Part shown: piece by piece, positions 1 to 12,391 of the stretch
How positions within the stretch are numbered: the first letter of the stretch is position 1
Layout of the letters: every line of letters begins with the position of its first letter
DNA from: Acanthochlamys bracteata
Taxonomy: Eukaryota > Streptophyta > Magnoliopsida > Pandanales > Velloziaceae
Direction of reading: 5' to 3'
NCBI GenBank assembly: GCA_019914995.1
Contig: CM034143.1
Coordinates: 746,501-810,500, forward strand
Length of the DNA stretch: 64,000 bases
The notes under the pieces: model-generated
Databases searched by the model: none
Seen by the model: the letters and a program-made list of their open reading frames with translations, nothing else
Told to the model about the DNA's origin: nothing
Translations under genes and position numbers: made by a program

Positions 1-3000
1 AACCATGTGCTAGATCCAACTTCCCCCATACATGAGGCCTGGCTCATGCAGTTATCATGATCTGGATGTAAACAATGAGATGCATATCACAAAAATAGCT
101 TTAAGTAAGAAACCTCTATTTCAAGACAAAGGCGTCCAACATATTGTAGATCACATACATCTTTATTTGGAGGCCCAATTTGCAAAATAACAATCTTAAA
201 ATAAAACAAAATAAAATAAAATAAAATAAGAAGCAAGAGAAAACAACAAAGACTTGAGAACTTGCATTTATTTTCACACAGAGAACATTCTAAAATGGCA
301 GACGTTCTTGAGGAATCTTTAGGATCAGCCACATCACCACATGCCCGGCAAATGCAATTTGAGCAGTACCAGTTGCCTTCTGGGAATTCCTGGAAGCAAA
401 GAAGAAAGCCATCTTATATATACATTTAGTTGCACAGGAAAAGTACTTTAAGTCAAATATACCAAGACTGCTAATGTAAGCTTCGAGTTAAAGCCTTTTT
501 GCCCTTGCAGATGGTGGTACAGGGTGAGAGTTAGCTTCTCATCAGCCTGTCTTTTAGGCCAGACCAGAAACCACATATAAGGATATAAGCTTATTGTGGT
601 GAATTGACCACCTCAAGTTGAGTAAAATATAAATTTCACATAAGCATCCAAGCAGAAACTTAGATACCTAATGACATGCAAATTCTTTTTTCCCCACTAT
701 CATCCATGACTGTCTTTAACCTCATATGATAATTTTAACTAAAGAGCCATTACATTGTATAGCCCATATCAAACCAGGGGCTCTGACGATAACATTCTTG
801 AAAAATCTATAGCATCAAAAGGTCAATGAAAACCATAGTCTAATGATAGAGGATGCCACAAAAACAGTATCCAGGTAGTTTGCAGACACTAGAGCAGAGG
901 AATAGGCAAAGCATGACTTTGCTTCATTTCAAAGGGCATCTTGTGTGATGTTGTACACGCAGAAAAAGGAGCAAGATAAAAGAAAGAAGCAAAAAAGTAC
1001 AGGCATGCTGATACAACAAAACTAAAATCAAGACTAATGTAATTCAGCTTACTTTCAACAGAAACTATTCAAACAAAGCAAGAAATGTTACGGTCACCTA
1101 CCTGATCAGGTAGGCATCCTTGATGATAAGTAGATGGACAATCATCACAGCATATCAGCTCACCACCATCACCACAAAGCCCACAAGTATCATCATTTTG
1201 ATCCATCTCATTATCAGTCGCCCTCACGCTACCTTTTCTTGCCTTATATTCAGCAGACCAAGCCAGAAGTTGTCTGCTGGTATAGGATTCTTTCTGATTC
1301 ACAAACAGATTCCTCGAGGATCGCTTTAACTTTGAGCCAGTATGAACCTTAAACTCAGAAACTGAAAAGAGTTTGATGCAGCATTTACAAAGAATCCCTT
1401 CATGACTGACTGATCCTTCTTTCACGACTTCATCAGTCTTTGGGTCACAGAATTCAATATCATCTTTTGGAGACAAAGCGCCCATCTCAATCAACCAGCA
1501 AAAAACAGTCCGTGCACCTGAAGAAGATCGCCTACCATTCACAGAGAGGTTTCCTCCTTTTCCAGGTGTCCTTGGGAGCAGTTTGCAACTTCCAATCTGA
1601 TCTTTGAGCTTTCTCAATGCTTTGTATTGAGAAGCACCTATCTTTGAAGGAGGCCTTATTGAGGACCTGGTGCTTTTCTTCTTTATCAAGGCAGTAATAA
1701 GAAGATCATCATCATGTATTATATAGCGAGGCCTTCTTCTCCAATTATTCTTTTGATTACTTGAATTCAAGCTCTTCGAATCACCTTCCTTCTTCATCGA
1801 ATTGGAGTTTCGCATGTCTTCTTGAGTCCGATTGGTATCAAATGAAGCATTACTTGTTTCATCAACCAAAGGCATAGTGTGACCATCCTTGGTACCTTGC
1901 CTACCAACCTTGGTCTCTGATTTCACAAGCATGCTATGCGTGTTGGTAACAGAACCAGCTTCCAGTGACGGAGACATATCTACTGGCTGAACTCTTGAAA
2001 AATCACAGCCAAGAGAACTTATCCCACAAAAAGTTTTTGGCTGCATAATTCCTCCTGATGTGGAGCTTGACTTCAGTACATTATCTTCCACAGAGAGTGG
2101 CTGGGAGTTGAAGTGAGGGACCTCGTCAGCCATAGATAATTGGAGCTCCTCTGCACCGTTTTCGCAAGTTGAACCTGTCTCAATATCCATACAATTCAGC
2201 TCAGTTGCCTTAATTTCAGAGATGTTCTTAGACTTCTTATGTGCTTTCTTAGAAGAACCATTAACTATCTTCCTCTGTGAAGCATGCTCTGGGCCTAATT
2301 TCAAGCCATTAGCACCAGCAACACTACCAAGTAAACAATTAGTCTCTTCTTGCTGATCTAACAAATCAGAAATAGCTAAGCTACTGCTGTCTGTTGCAGA
2401 AGCGAGGGCACCTGCATCATTCCCATCTTCAGCGGATTTTGTCTTATCAAATTTGAACATTTCCTGGCCAGTTGTAGTAGAACCACAAGGTGAAGACCCA
2501 TTTGCCGGATCATCGTTCTCATTTGAAATGCCAGTAGATTCACAGAATGACCTTTCTGCTTTCTTTTCCAGGGCAGTGGAGCCAGAGTTTTTCAAAAACA
2601 AAGCATCTTCCAGTCCCTTAGCTAGCCGTTTCTTCCAGTTTTTACCGTTACTTTTGGGCAACCTTCCACATTGAGATGGAGACCTATCAGCTAAATCATT
2701 AAGAAAGAAGGTTTTGCTGTTCACAGCTTTCAAAGCATTTCCCTGTCTCAGAGCACTCATTCTTTTGTCGATCCATACCACAGCCATAAACGGATCGAGA
2801 AGTTGCCAGCGGCATAAAAATGACATGGACTCCTTGGAAGATTTCAATTCCTTATCAAAGTAGGACAACACTTCCGAGAAGTCGGTCATAAACTGACTGA
2901 AATCCCTCCACTCTCTCCCAGTTGGAACCTGCTCTGAGGTTCGGACATCTGCCAACAAATTCTCTCCACAATATTTCCAGGCTTTAACAAGAGTGGTAAA

Positions 3001-3951
3001 AATAGACCCACCATCAGGTGGTTTGAAGTAGAAAGCCGTCCTAACCCTATCGTGCCTTTTTCGAGGTTCAATTGCCCATCCTAAATCTGATAGCAGGGAA
3101 TGCGCATGAGATTCAAGGCGAATTGGCAAGTCCCTCATAGCCGAAGCCTTTTTTCCACTAGATGCTAGTGCTTCAGCCTGAAAATCTGTGCGTGGACTCG
3201 AGGTAGAAGTGTTGGCGGTATCAGATGCGCTCTCCCCAAACTGCAATGATGGAATGGCGTCCTCTTGATTAGAAGAATTCAGACATCCAACCTCCAAACC
3301 GCATTCTGCATGCTGGTCTCTGCAATTCCTATCAAAGGTTATATGACCATTGTTATAACCAAAATCACCAGCATCCCCATAATCTCTGACGAAGTAGTAA
3401 TTCAACATCAGATTGTGGCCATGAGATTCAACAATGTTCTTCGGCACAGTTTGACAGTGCTTGATTGAAGCAAGAATAGAATCATCAGTAAATATCTCAA
3501 TCGGGACAGTATTAGTAACCCAATTAACTGGATATGTGAAATCCTGGTCATAGTATCCACTAACCTCCTCTTGTGATGCTACCTTTATGCAGTTTGCAGC
3601 ACGAGCATTGCCTTGAATCCTAGAAGAAGAGCTTCCAGGCAGAGAAACAGAGTCATTGCTATCTTGAAATGTCATGTTCATCTCAAATTGCTGAAGTCCT
3701 CCAACTGGTGCGACTTCAAATGAGTTCTTATAAGCATTGCCTAAAGTATCATTATCGAAGCAGCCAGCGGGATCATCCCATTTCCCAGTGAATGAATTGT
3801 TTGAAAGAGTGCTAGATGTTCCATAGAAAACCTCCATAAATATCTGATTTTCGTCTTTCGAACCCTCCAACGCCTCTGCACCAAAGCCAGCCAGCTCGTC
3901 TCCCATCAGCATTTTAATGATCTCCTCCTCACTGAAGTTCTGCTCCGCCAT
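1..3951 (-). CDS. IDM1-like PHD-finger / acyl-CoA N-acyltransferase protein, 5' part (3' end outside window)
   Basis: Exons on the minus strand: 3951-1102 (950 codons), 389-266, and 61-1, which continues past the window edge. The chosen start gives MAEQNFSEEEI; an in-frame ATG 25 codons upstream (4026) is less likely because it adds a poorly plant-like leader. The N-terminal region with MLMGDELAGF and an 'F(M)EVFYG' block resembles Arabidopsis IDM1/ROS4-type proteins. Next come a long low-complexity Ser-rich region, a conserved block (YIIHDDDLLITALI; ARTVFCWLIEMGAL), a Tify/Jas-binding-type domain (GILCKCCIKLFSVSEF), then PHD Cys pairs CGLCGDGGELICCDDC continuing across the splice into WYCSNCICRACGD and CSLCENKYHDNC. 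In this family a GNAT acetyltransferase domain follows; it would lie beyond the edge. IDM1 is a histone acetyltransferase that helps DNA demethylation; the same role here is inference. Both splice junctions keep frame (CAG|GTAGGT donor, then a GC donor). Confidence 0.85.
62..265 (-). other. GC-AG intron (204 bp) inside the second zinc-binding module of the IDM1-like gene
   Basis: Read on the minus strand, the exon ends AAAT at 266 and the intron starts GCAAGT; it ends ...CATCCAG at 62. Joining T|AT creates a Tyr codon and gives ENKYHDNC, the expected zinc-finger spacing after CSLC. No GT donor nearby restores this reading. The intron also holds an (AAAAT)n-type simple repeat at about 193-229. 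Confidence 0.8.
193..229. repeat. (AAAAT)n microsatellite
   Basis: About five to six AAAAT-type units, slightly impure at the left end, inside the GC-AG intron of the IDM1-like gene. Such pentamer repeats are length-variable and may serve as a marker. Confidence 0.8.
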
Positions 3952-6271
3952 TTTGCTGGATACTTGCCACCACCTTTTTCTGCAATGGCTCTGAGCAAGT
4001 CGAAATAAACAAATTTCCCAACTCAAATATTCCTTTATTTAGCTAACAATGAAGGATTTTTCGAAAAACTCCCAACACAAACACCAGAAATTGCACAGAA
4101 CGAAAGCAGGACAAAATGTTAACCACCACTCAACCGACTTCTCCGACATTAGGAAATTTTCCAATACCTAGAGCACCAATTCCAATCCACATCCATGACC
4201 AAGATCACCTTAGAACCATGAAATTTTTTTTTTTTTTAGTGACCCAACACAGAATCTCTTCACAAAACAACTGAAAGCTACAACCGCCAAGATCATAAAA
4301 AAGAGTCAGATCATGACTCAAAAAAGAATTTCTTCCTCACAAATGCACATCTCTGAAAATAAAAACCAATAGAAGAAGCCTAGAGCTAAAATGTGATAAT
4401 AAGAGAGATCAGAAAATTAACAAACTTCCAAGCTCTACAATTACCGAAACAACTCAAAACACGAACCAGTTTTCTCACCTCAAAATCATTCAAAAAGAAC
4501 TTAAAAATTCCTCAAAAGATCATTCAAATCGCAGAAACTTACAGTTCCACTAAATATCCCAGCGATTAAACAGAAATGCAAGCAGAAATAATCAAATAAT
4601 TCAAATCCTAAACCCTCAAAACTCCCAATACAAGGGATCCGAAAATCAAAACCACCTAGCCTCAAATTCCTCCCATTTCCGGCCAGAATCTACGCGTCTA
4701 GGGGACTCTATTGTGAGGAGATTTCACAACAAAACTTTCTCAAATCTCTCAATTGTATTTCAATCTCTCCGAATTTTTTAGCTTTGATTTCTCGGCGATG
4801 CGCTTGTTGTTTGTATTTGCTCAGAAGCGAAGTGCAAAAGAGAGAGAAAAAAAAAAGGAGGGCGTTTAATTTGGACCGCTCTACTCAAATTGGGCCCACA
4901 AAAAGAAAGAACAGGGAGCGGGATATCACAACAAAGCTAAACAGTTTTATGTTAATTTTCTTTTTAGTTTTTAGTTTTAGTTACAACAATAAACAAACAG
5001 AAATTACAATTGTATGGATTTTGCAAGAATGGCCCACTTTGTTCGTTGGCGGGGGTCATGATTGTTTTAGGTTGCTTCACTTTGTAGCGCCGATACATTA
5101 CATGGCATTTTAAAATTTCAAATTTGGAGTAATTTTGAAAAAAAAAGAAGAAGAATGCTTTTATGTAATCAAATGATTTAAAAGAGATCGATTTTGCAAA
5201 ACGAAACTAATCAAAGTTGGTTTTAATTTAATAATGGTTGAAATGAATTCTATTCTACTAACGGTAGACATTAAGGGAATGTTTATGGTGCTTATAAAAT
5301 AATTTTGAAACTTTTTAAAAAATTTTTATCTGATTTTTAATATAAATAAAATATAAAATAATAATATATGATATGTAATTTTATATTATTTAAATATAAA
5401 ATTTTTATAAAATATTATAACAAACTTACTAAAAAATTAAAATATTTATGTAAAATGATAGTTAGTTGATCATTTGCAAACGTACTAACAAAGATTGGTA
5501 CGGCTAAAGTTTTAAACTTTTTTTATTTTATAATTTCTAATAACTATAATATTGTATATAAATTATTTAAAAATTTAAAAAAAAAAATTTATATCATAAA
5601 ATTATGTTATTATTTAAAAAATTAAAATTTGATTAAAAAAATTCAAACTATATTTCATTATATAAAAAGTTTTTGTTTAAGATACTTCCAAACATCTTCA
5701 ATGGAACACAAAATTTTTGAAAATTTGGCGGGTTCATTTTTTGTTCGCTTGAAAGAGAAAGTTTTACTTGGTACTTGAAATTGATGGGCCGAGAGAGATG
5801 GGCCTATCTCTAATTAATTAAGTGCTTAATTAATTAAATGCTCGCTTCGTTATATTAGAAAATAAATTTTGATAAATGAGTTTTTTTAAAGTCGAATTTG
5901 AGAAATTAGTGCGTATTTATTTATAGAAAAATTTTATTAAAAATTTTGTAATAAAAAAGAATTGAAAAGCATTCTCCAATACCAATTTTAGTTTTTATAT
6001 AATCATTTACTTAACATTAAAAAATAAATTACAATATAAGATTTCCTAAGTTAATTAGAGATTACATTTTAATACAGATAATATCTAATACAATTATCTA
6101 AATTAAATCGGTGAATACACATAAACAACATCTTACTGTCGCTTTAATGTAAGATGTCAATATAATTATAAATATAAACCTATGTTTATTTTTCTAAAGT
6201 AGATTAATTAAAATAATATAAGTTTAATTTTCTTTTAATACAACAATTAAATTTTTTTGGAGTTTCTTACT
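3952..6271. other. Intergenic region between divergent IDM1-like and HEI10 genes
   Basis: The first ~900 bp (3952-4900) are the 5' leader and promoter side of the minus-strand IDM1-like gene; a possible 5'-UTR splice acceptor (TATCCAG) lies 5 bases before its ATG. A TTGGGCCCAC site-II-like motif sits near 4887-4897. From about 5150 to 6250 the sequence is very AT-rich with no coding signal and includes one MITE-like element (5278-5697). Two TGGGCC motifs occur around 5785-5805. Confidence 0.6.
5278..5697. mobile_element. MITE-like AT-rich inverted-repeat element, copy A
   Basis: Begins GAATGTTTATGGTGCTTATA, and the reverse complement of its right end reads GAAGATGTTTGGAAGTATCT, an imperfect terminal inverted repeat. 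The interior is almost pure A/T with no ORF. The edges are judged by eye and no target-site duplication was confirmed. Confidence 0.45.
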
Positions 6272-6299
6272 ATGGGCCAAGCTTTAATTGCAGGCCCAT
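6272..6299 (+). promoter_or_regulatory. Paired site-II (TGGGCC / GGCCCA) elements upstream of HEI10
   Basis: TGGGCC at about 6273-6278 and the inverted GGCCCA at 6293-6298 lie about 100 bp before a GC-richer, leader-like stretch that precedes a good donor at 6548. Site-II elements are known for promoters active in dividing and meristematic cells, which would suit a meiotic gene; the functional link is inference. Confidence 0.5.
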
Positions 6300-6369
6300 A
6301 AAATCCAATCCCGTTTCCAATTTATCCCCAACCCAAACTAGCAAGTTTCATTTTTTGAAACACAGCTAC

Positions 6370-8009
6370 CGCGCTCTACTTCACTCTTTTGGTCGATCTC
6401 TCTCATGCTCATTATTTTAATTCCACCGCCATTAACGTTGAGCTCAAGAGCGCTCGATCGTGCTCATTCAATTTCTGCGACCAACTAATTCAATCTCCTG
6501 TTAAAAAATTCATCTCTCACATTGCTTCGTAGTTCGTCAATCTAGTGGTAAGAACTAAAAGTAACCCTGATTTTTAGCTAGGTTTTTCTGCTGTTTTTTT
6601 TTTCTTTTGTTGAATTGAATCGAGCGGGTTCAGTTGGTTCTTTGTTATAATTGAATTGAAAATTTTGATTGGTCTCTGTTCTGTGTCTCTGTTCATGGAG
6701 AAACTTGTCGCTTTTCATCTGTTCAATGTATTAATTCAGAAAATCTTTTGTCTTACATTTCCTTCTCTTCTTTTCTTCTCTCTTTGTGGTTTATGCAATC
6801 ATTGTTATTATTCATGCTCTCTCTCTCTTCTAACTGTGTAGGTACGAGTGAGAACAATATTTGGCTACCTTTTTTTTTCAAAGGAATATAGGTTTCTAAT
6901 TTCGAGTTAATCCTAGTTTTGTTGAAATCGAAATTACCTTCATATAATAATAGCTTATCTCCATCGAAAAGAATCAGCGCCTTGTGTGATAAGTTCTAGT
7001 GAAACATATAAAAAAAAGGTGGAACTTAGAATGCAGTTGGCTGATCATGGCGGCAATTATTGGCAATTGTGATATTTGGAATATTGAAATACAAATATCT
7101 ATATTTTGTACCGCACTAGATTAATTCTTCTATGATTGATAGAGTAATGCAAGTGATAGTGTTGTAAATGTTCTCATTTTCAAGGTGTCCCATTGATGTT
7201 GTTGACAATAAACTTGGTTTTTGAGAATTTTGTAATTGTCTTGGAGATTATGATGCAAGTGTCCTACAGTACACAGGCTCACTTCTTCGACTTGAATAAG
7301 CAGAACATCAAGTGCATCTAACTAGGAGATAGCCAATGCAGGCAGCATGCTGAATTCAGATTTAGAGTACATTAGTTATTGGTGAAAGAGTGACAATTCA
7401 GGAGCATAAGTATGGGTTTTGTAGTAATTCAATTTTATACTGAAAAGCAGATTTAGATCATTGAAACTTTTCCACAATTTTGGCGAAGTCTTTGATAGCA
7501 TGCTTTACCATGATCAAGCATAGTGTAGGATATTCACTGCAGGTATCATAATGCAGATAAACCTATGTTCAGAACGACTTTGTGTAAAAAACTTTGATTG
7601 ATGTTTTCTTATTTTCAGACTTCTTTGACATTTACAATATCAATAGAATTGTTTCCTTGAGTTCAAAATTCATTTGCGGTTTTAGCTAAGTTTTCCATAA
7701 GCACTCTACTCATTGACTAATGTTCTAATCATATAGGAGTTGGTATACTGCATAGAACTTTCTTCCTTATTGATGTTACTTCTTGTGTGCTACACTTCTG
7801 CTCTTTATCTTCTACAGAAAAAAGGAAAAAGAAAATCCTTATTTTATAAATGTTGAATGCTGTGCGGATACGTTCTTCTTTTCAAAGTAGCACTCTTGCT
7901 GCGACTGTCTGAAAAAGATTTGGCCTTTTTGTCTTATTTCTTATATTCTTTGGTTAGACAGGCATCTTTCTTTATAATAAACATATGGAACTGGAAGTCA
8001 AAGCTTGAA
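6370..8009 (+). other. HEI10 5' leader with probable 5'-UTR intron(s)
   Basis: A leader-like stretch ends at TCTAGTG|GTAAGA (donor at 6548). A plausible acceptor is GGTTAGACAG at 7961, giving a 1.4-kb leader intron, with TTCTACAG at about 7818 as an alternative. No coding exon upstream of 8010 is recognisable: the RING starts directly with MRCNAC. cDNA would fix the exact structure. Confidence 0.45.
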
Positions 8010-10062
8010 ATGAGGTGCAATGCTTGCTGGAGGGAATTGGAAGGGAAAGCAATATCTACAACCTGTGGCCATCTCTTCTGTATCCTAATGTCATCAAATA
8101 TATGTTTGGCAGATTGCATTGAATTTTCAAAAAGATATTTGTTCGAATGTCCTTAACCAATAGAAAAAGGTACTGAAGATGCTGGCAAAATACTTAGCAA
8201 TGATGCCGCATGTCCGATCTGTGATCAAGTGCTCTCCAAAAGGTGATTATCTTTGCCCTTTTAAGTTTCTGTATCTCCTAGTTAGTGCTTCTCAGTATTA
8301 TGTAATGCTTTACCTGTGCAGTGTGAGAGGCAATTTTTGCAGCATTCTGTTTATTAGGACCACCATAGAGTTTTCGTTGCCTTTGTAATACCTTGTGAAG
8401 GAATTCCATAGAAGAATGCTAAACAGGCTTGCACATCTACTGTTTTCTTTCTTAGATACAAGTTCCTTTGATATCTCTGTTCTGATTTTCAGCCTGATGA
8501 AACCAGTGGAGACTAATCCTGGAGATGAATGGATAAATGTAAGAAGAAAAAACTTGATTTACATATAGAACTTGTAGAGAGTACATATAGAACTTATTGT
8601 CTCTCTACTTCATCTTTGTCTTTCCTCTTCTGATCATGGTATATTTTCCAGATGTCAATGGCTGGAGTATCTCCACAGATTCGTATCCTTTTTCTTATAA
8701 CCTTTTTAAGATTATTTGATCCAATGCTGGTTTTTACTAATATATGCAGTTGGCATAGAGAAATTTTGTCCTGTATTTTGTTTAAGCAGTACTGTATAAT
8801 TTGTCCTAAATTTACTACATAGGAAATTTAAGCAGCTGCTTTTTGCAAATTAAGTGTATCCATGTCAATCAGTTATGAGTTAATATATTGTTTGCACACC
8901 TGTATCCTTTAACTGAGAGAATAGTTATGAAAAGTGCTTACCGGAGTGTCATGTTCTACGTCGGACAAAAGGAACTAGAGATGCAACTGAAAATGAACAA
9001 GATCATAGCACAATGCAAACATAAATGTGAAGCTATGCAAGAAAAATTTACAGAGAAATTGGAGCAAATTCACACTGCCTACCAGAAGATGGCTAAAAGA
9101 TGCCAGATCATGGAGCAAGAGATCGAAAATCTGTCTAAAGACAAGCAAGAGCTTCAAGAGAAATATGCTGAGAAATCCAGGTAAGCTGTCAGATGCTGTT
9201 CTTAGTGAATCCTTTAACGAGAGAATAAAGTTAAGCTATGTTTCTCGGATTTTTACTTCATAATTGAATGGGAAACTCATTTAATGAATTTCTTACTGTC
9301 AGGCAAAAGAGGAAACTTGATGAGATGTATGATCAGCTAAGAAATGAGTACGAGTCTGTTAAGAGGTCAGCCATACAGCCTGCAGGGAACTTTTATACAC
9401 GAGCTGAACCAGACTTGTTTTCAGGCATGGGTAACATAATGGATGGCAGAGAGCATCTTAGACAAGGTAACTATTGTACAGTAGCATTTAGGAAAAACAT
9501 TCTCGATTCTATCATTCTCATAAATGCAGAGGAAGGATTGATCTTTTGCGCAGAAGAAGTTTGACATAAAATGACAGAATAGCTATTGTGCATCCAATCT
9601 ATTATAACGCAAGTTATTTATCTGTTGCAGATCGGTCTGTTTACACTCCTGATACTCCAGGGAAGCGAGGGGATATATGGCCTGTAAGGCAGAAGAATTC
9701 AAGCTCCACTGGTTTTGAGCTTTCTACTGGTTCTCCATCGAAGACTGCAACTGTTCCTTCAGTTTTAGGAGCAAGAAGAACAGCACAACCACTCTTTGGA
9801 GGAGTTAATAACCCCGCTGCAACCTTGCGTAATCTCATAATATCACCTATGAAGAGACCTCAGCTATCTCGTAGTCGCCCTCAACTCTTCACGTAAGCTT
9901 CTCTCTCTACAATTGCATATTCCTATACAGTTGAACTGACATTAAGTACACACAAATCTCAGGAGATCTGAATATCTTCGATGATTGGTAAATTAGATTA
10001 CCGAAAGCTTGAAGTTGCTTGAAATTTGTTGTGATTAACCAATGCGTTACTACAGGTTGTAG
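8010..10062 (+). CDS. HEI10: HEI10 / CCNB1IP1-type RING E3 ligase (meiotic crossover factor), complete
   Basis: Eight coding exons: 8010-8079, 8170-8242, 8493-8538, 8652-8682, 8925-9180, 9303-9466, 9631-9892, 10056-10062. They total 909 nt, giving 302 residues, close to Arabidopsis HEI10 (about 304). An N-terminal RING (residues 1-43) starts MRCNACWRELEG with CGHLFC and CPICDQ. It is followed by a coiled coil (about 75-190; MKSAYRSVMFY, TAYQKMAKRCQIMEQEIENL, KRKLDEMYDQL) and a Ser/Pro-rich tail ending LSRSRPQLFTL. HEI10 is a dosage-sensitive pro-crossover protein that marks class I recombination sites on meiotic chromosomes and probably acts as a ubiquitin/SUMO ligase. All junctions are GT-AG with matching phases. 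The gene looks intact. Oddity: the last coding exon has only 7 nt (Thr base, Leu, stop). Confidence 0.94.
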
Positions 10063-11110
10063 AAGGAAGCAAATGCTGGTAGTTAGCTGTAGTTTCTCTG
10101 CACCTGAGATTGATAGCTGCAATACTTCTTTGTGTATCTCTTTCCGCACGAGATGAGATCATGTAAATGCAGACTTCATGCAAATACCTTTTTGTTTTGG
10201 GGATATCTGTGAGATTCATGTACAGGTTCATTTTCTTGTGCTAAGAGTAGGTTTCAATTGTATGGAATTTTCGATGTCTAGAGTTTTGAATTTAAACTCA
10301 CTTCTTATATTTCAAATTATTTCAAAGACTTAAATTCATCGAATTTATTTCTAATTTAACTTTGCGAAATTCAGTTTCATCAAATTTATCGTAGCAATTA
10401 AACTATACTGTAAACGTAAATAATTTTTACTACTCATGTACTACGGCCATGTTTTGGGGAAGTTTTTCTCTCTATTTTTTTATTTCATTTTTTTAAATAA
10501 AATTTTTAAAATATTTTATTAAATCTTTTAAAAAAATTTAATAGCACAAAAAAATTTTATAATATAAAATTTTTTTATTAATTATTTTTATTATTTTTTA
10601 AAGTAAAATAAATAAAATTTATTTTCAAAATTTTTCTTTTTTATAATATTTTTTTTTAATAAGCATTTCGAAACATCTGTAATAACTAAAGAACGTGTTA
10701 GACATCTTCTTTCTTTTAAAAATCCAATCAAAATGCTATTTGCTCCGGAAGTAGGATACCATCGACAGCCATATTTAGCATTGCTTTTGGAAATGATATT
10801 TGAGTTTTTAAATTCATAGAAGTCATATACAGTACTTTCAAAATTTTAATATAAATAAATTACATATCAACAAATATATTATATGGTATAATATTTAAAA
10901 TTATAAACTAATCTTATAATTTTTCTTATTTAATTTTTTTAGCTATTTCAGATGTGCCGGGCTACACAACTAGAGCCCGTGGGTTGATGGGGTAGCGACC
11001 CAACCCTACCGCTTGTATCAGGTCGGGTTCGTTTTACAACCTAACTCCGGTTAATTTCATTTAATTCGAGTCAGAAACGTCAGAGTCCGACCAGAATCGG
11101 TCATATATGC
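10063..11110. other. HEI10 3' UTR and AT-rich intergenic DNA
   Basis: The first ~200 bp are probably HEI10 3' UTR. A MITE-like element occupies 10446-10678. The rest up to 11100 has no coding signal. Confidence 0.6.
10446..10678. mobile_element. MITE-like AT-rich inverted-repeat element, copy B
   Basis: Left edge CATGTTTTGGGGAAGTTTTT; the reverse complement of the right edge is CAGATGTTTCGAAATGCTTA. The interior is A/T only in long stretches. Same GTTTNG...GTGCTT terminal pattern as other copies in this window. Confidence 0.45.
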
Positions 11111-12391
11111 TCAGTCGGCAGAGAGAGAGAAGCGGCGGGCCATGGTGTGAATGAGGAAAACTTTTTTTCTCAGAGTTAAATTCGATTCAATTCAAATCCT
11201 GGAAGTATAATCTCTGATTCAATCAGAGCCCGCAGGATTTTCTGAAACCAAATTGAGTGAGCTATTTATCAACTTCTACTCTTCTTTAATTTGGCTTTTT
11301 TTTAAGAGAGAAAAATTGTTTATTTGTTGCTTGATTTTGGTGGAGAAGAGATTTTGGTTTATAATTTCTGTTTAGCTTCAGTAGATAGTCCGTAGACTTT
11401 TAGTTGATGTAGTTCTGTGTGGCTAGATCGAGGATTTGGTTGTGTGATATGTTTTTGTTATGTTCTTGAGCAGTTCATTCGATTTTAATTGCATGTGGTT
11501 TTTGTTATTTCTGTAGACCCAATGAAACAAGGAATTGAAAGTTTTTAAATTAGGTAGAACTTCCATCACTGTAAAGCATCTCCTATTCTTTGAGATGATT
11601 TGTCTTTAATATTACTGAATATTGGTGACTATCAAGAAAGAATGTTTTGTTTCCGTACGTGATAGCTTCTTCTCAATCAAAAAAGATACGTGATAGCTAG
11701 CATGAGTCTATTGTTTGATTTTATGGGTGCATTTGTCTGATCAACCACATTTTAGGTTAATTTAGAACGGTTGCATTGAGTATTAAGTTGCACCGGATAC
11801 GAGATGCTAGATCTCTACACGTGCTGTATTCTTGTTCTCGTGTAGGAACAGAAGCAACTAAAGCCAACTTCATCCGAAGCTTCATGTTGGAACTATTTTG
11901 TTGTGCCAGATTTGCAGTTAATATTAGATGAGCATAAGGGAAAGGTTATGATTTATTCATGATCAGTGTTGCCTTCTTATTGGATATATGCAAATTTAAA
12001 GATGCATATGGAATACATGGCTGTTGCTTGTTATGAAGTAAATTGGATTTTCCTTCCCATTTGTATGGAGCCCCAGGAAACATTAACTAGCTTACTTCAA
12101 TGTGTGCGAGAAAGATAAAGCCTAGGATGTTGATTTGCATAGCAGCTAACAATGTCACACCATTAGTATGTGTTTGAAGCAGTTGTAGCTAGTCGTAATC
12201 TTTGTGGTCAGCCATGCTTACTTTTTTTCTTTTTCTTTTTTCTTTTTTTTTTTTTTTTGCAACTGTGATCACTTCTACGTGGTGGTTCGTATGAATAATA
12301 TTACTGACTTCTTTTGGAGTGGAACTTGAAATTTGGTAAGTTTTTATGGCTAGTTAATTGTTTTTGTTTACAGGTCAGTTGAATCAGGACA
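11110..12391 (+). other. Leader and probable 5'-UTR intron of the SKIP copy
   Basis: A purine-rich leader (CAGAGAGAGAGAAGCGGCGG at about 11117) is followed by about 1.1 kb of T-rich DNA. A long T/C tract (12225-12259) and an acceptor TTTGTTTACAG at 12373 precede the ATG by 18 bases. Keeping this arrangement suggests the SKIP copy came from DNA duplication rather than retroposition. Confidence 0.45.

Noticed and set aside
4784..5113. 109-codon plus-strand ORF upstream of the IDM1-like gene
   Set aside because: Low-complexity A/T composition, lies in the opposite-strand promoter, no recognisable motif.
7857..8156. 99-codon ORF overlapping HEI10 exon 1
   Set aside because: It reads into the leader on one side and through the exon 1 donor on the other; the true protein starts at 8010 and splices at 8079.
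12225..12259. Long T-rich run considered as a terminator or poly(A) tail of a retrocopy
   Set aside because: It is upstream of the SKIP start and reads as a polypyrimidine tract of a leader intron; a retrocopy tail would be 3' of the gene.
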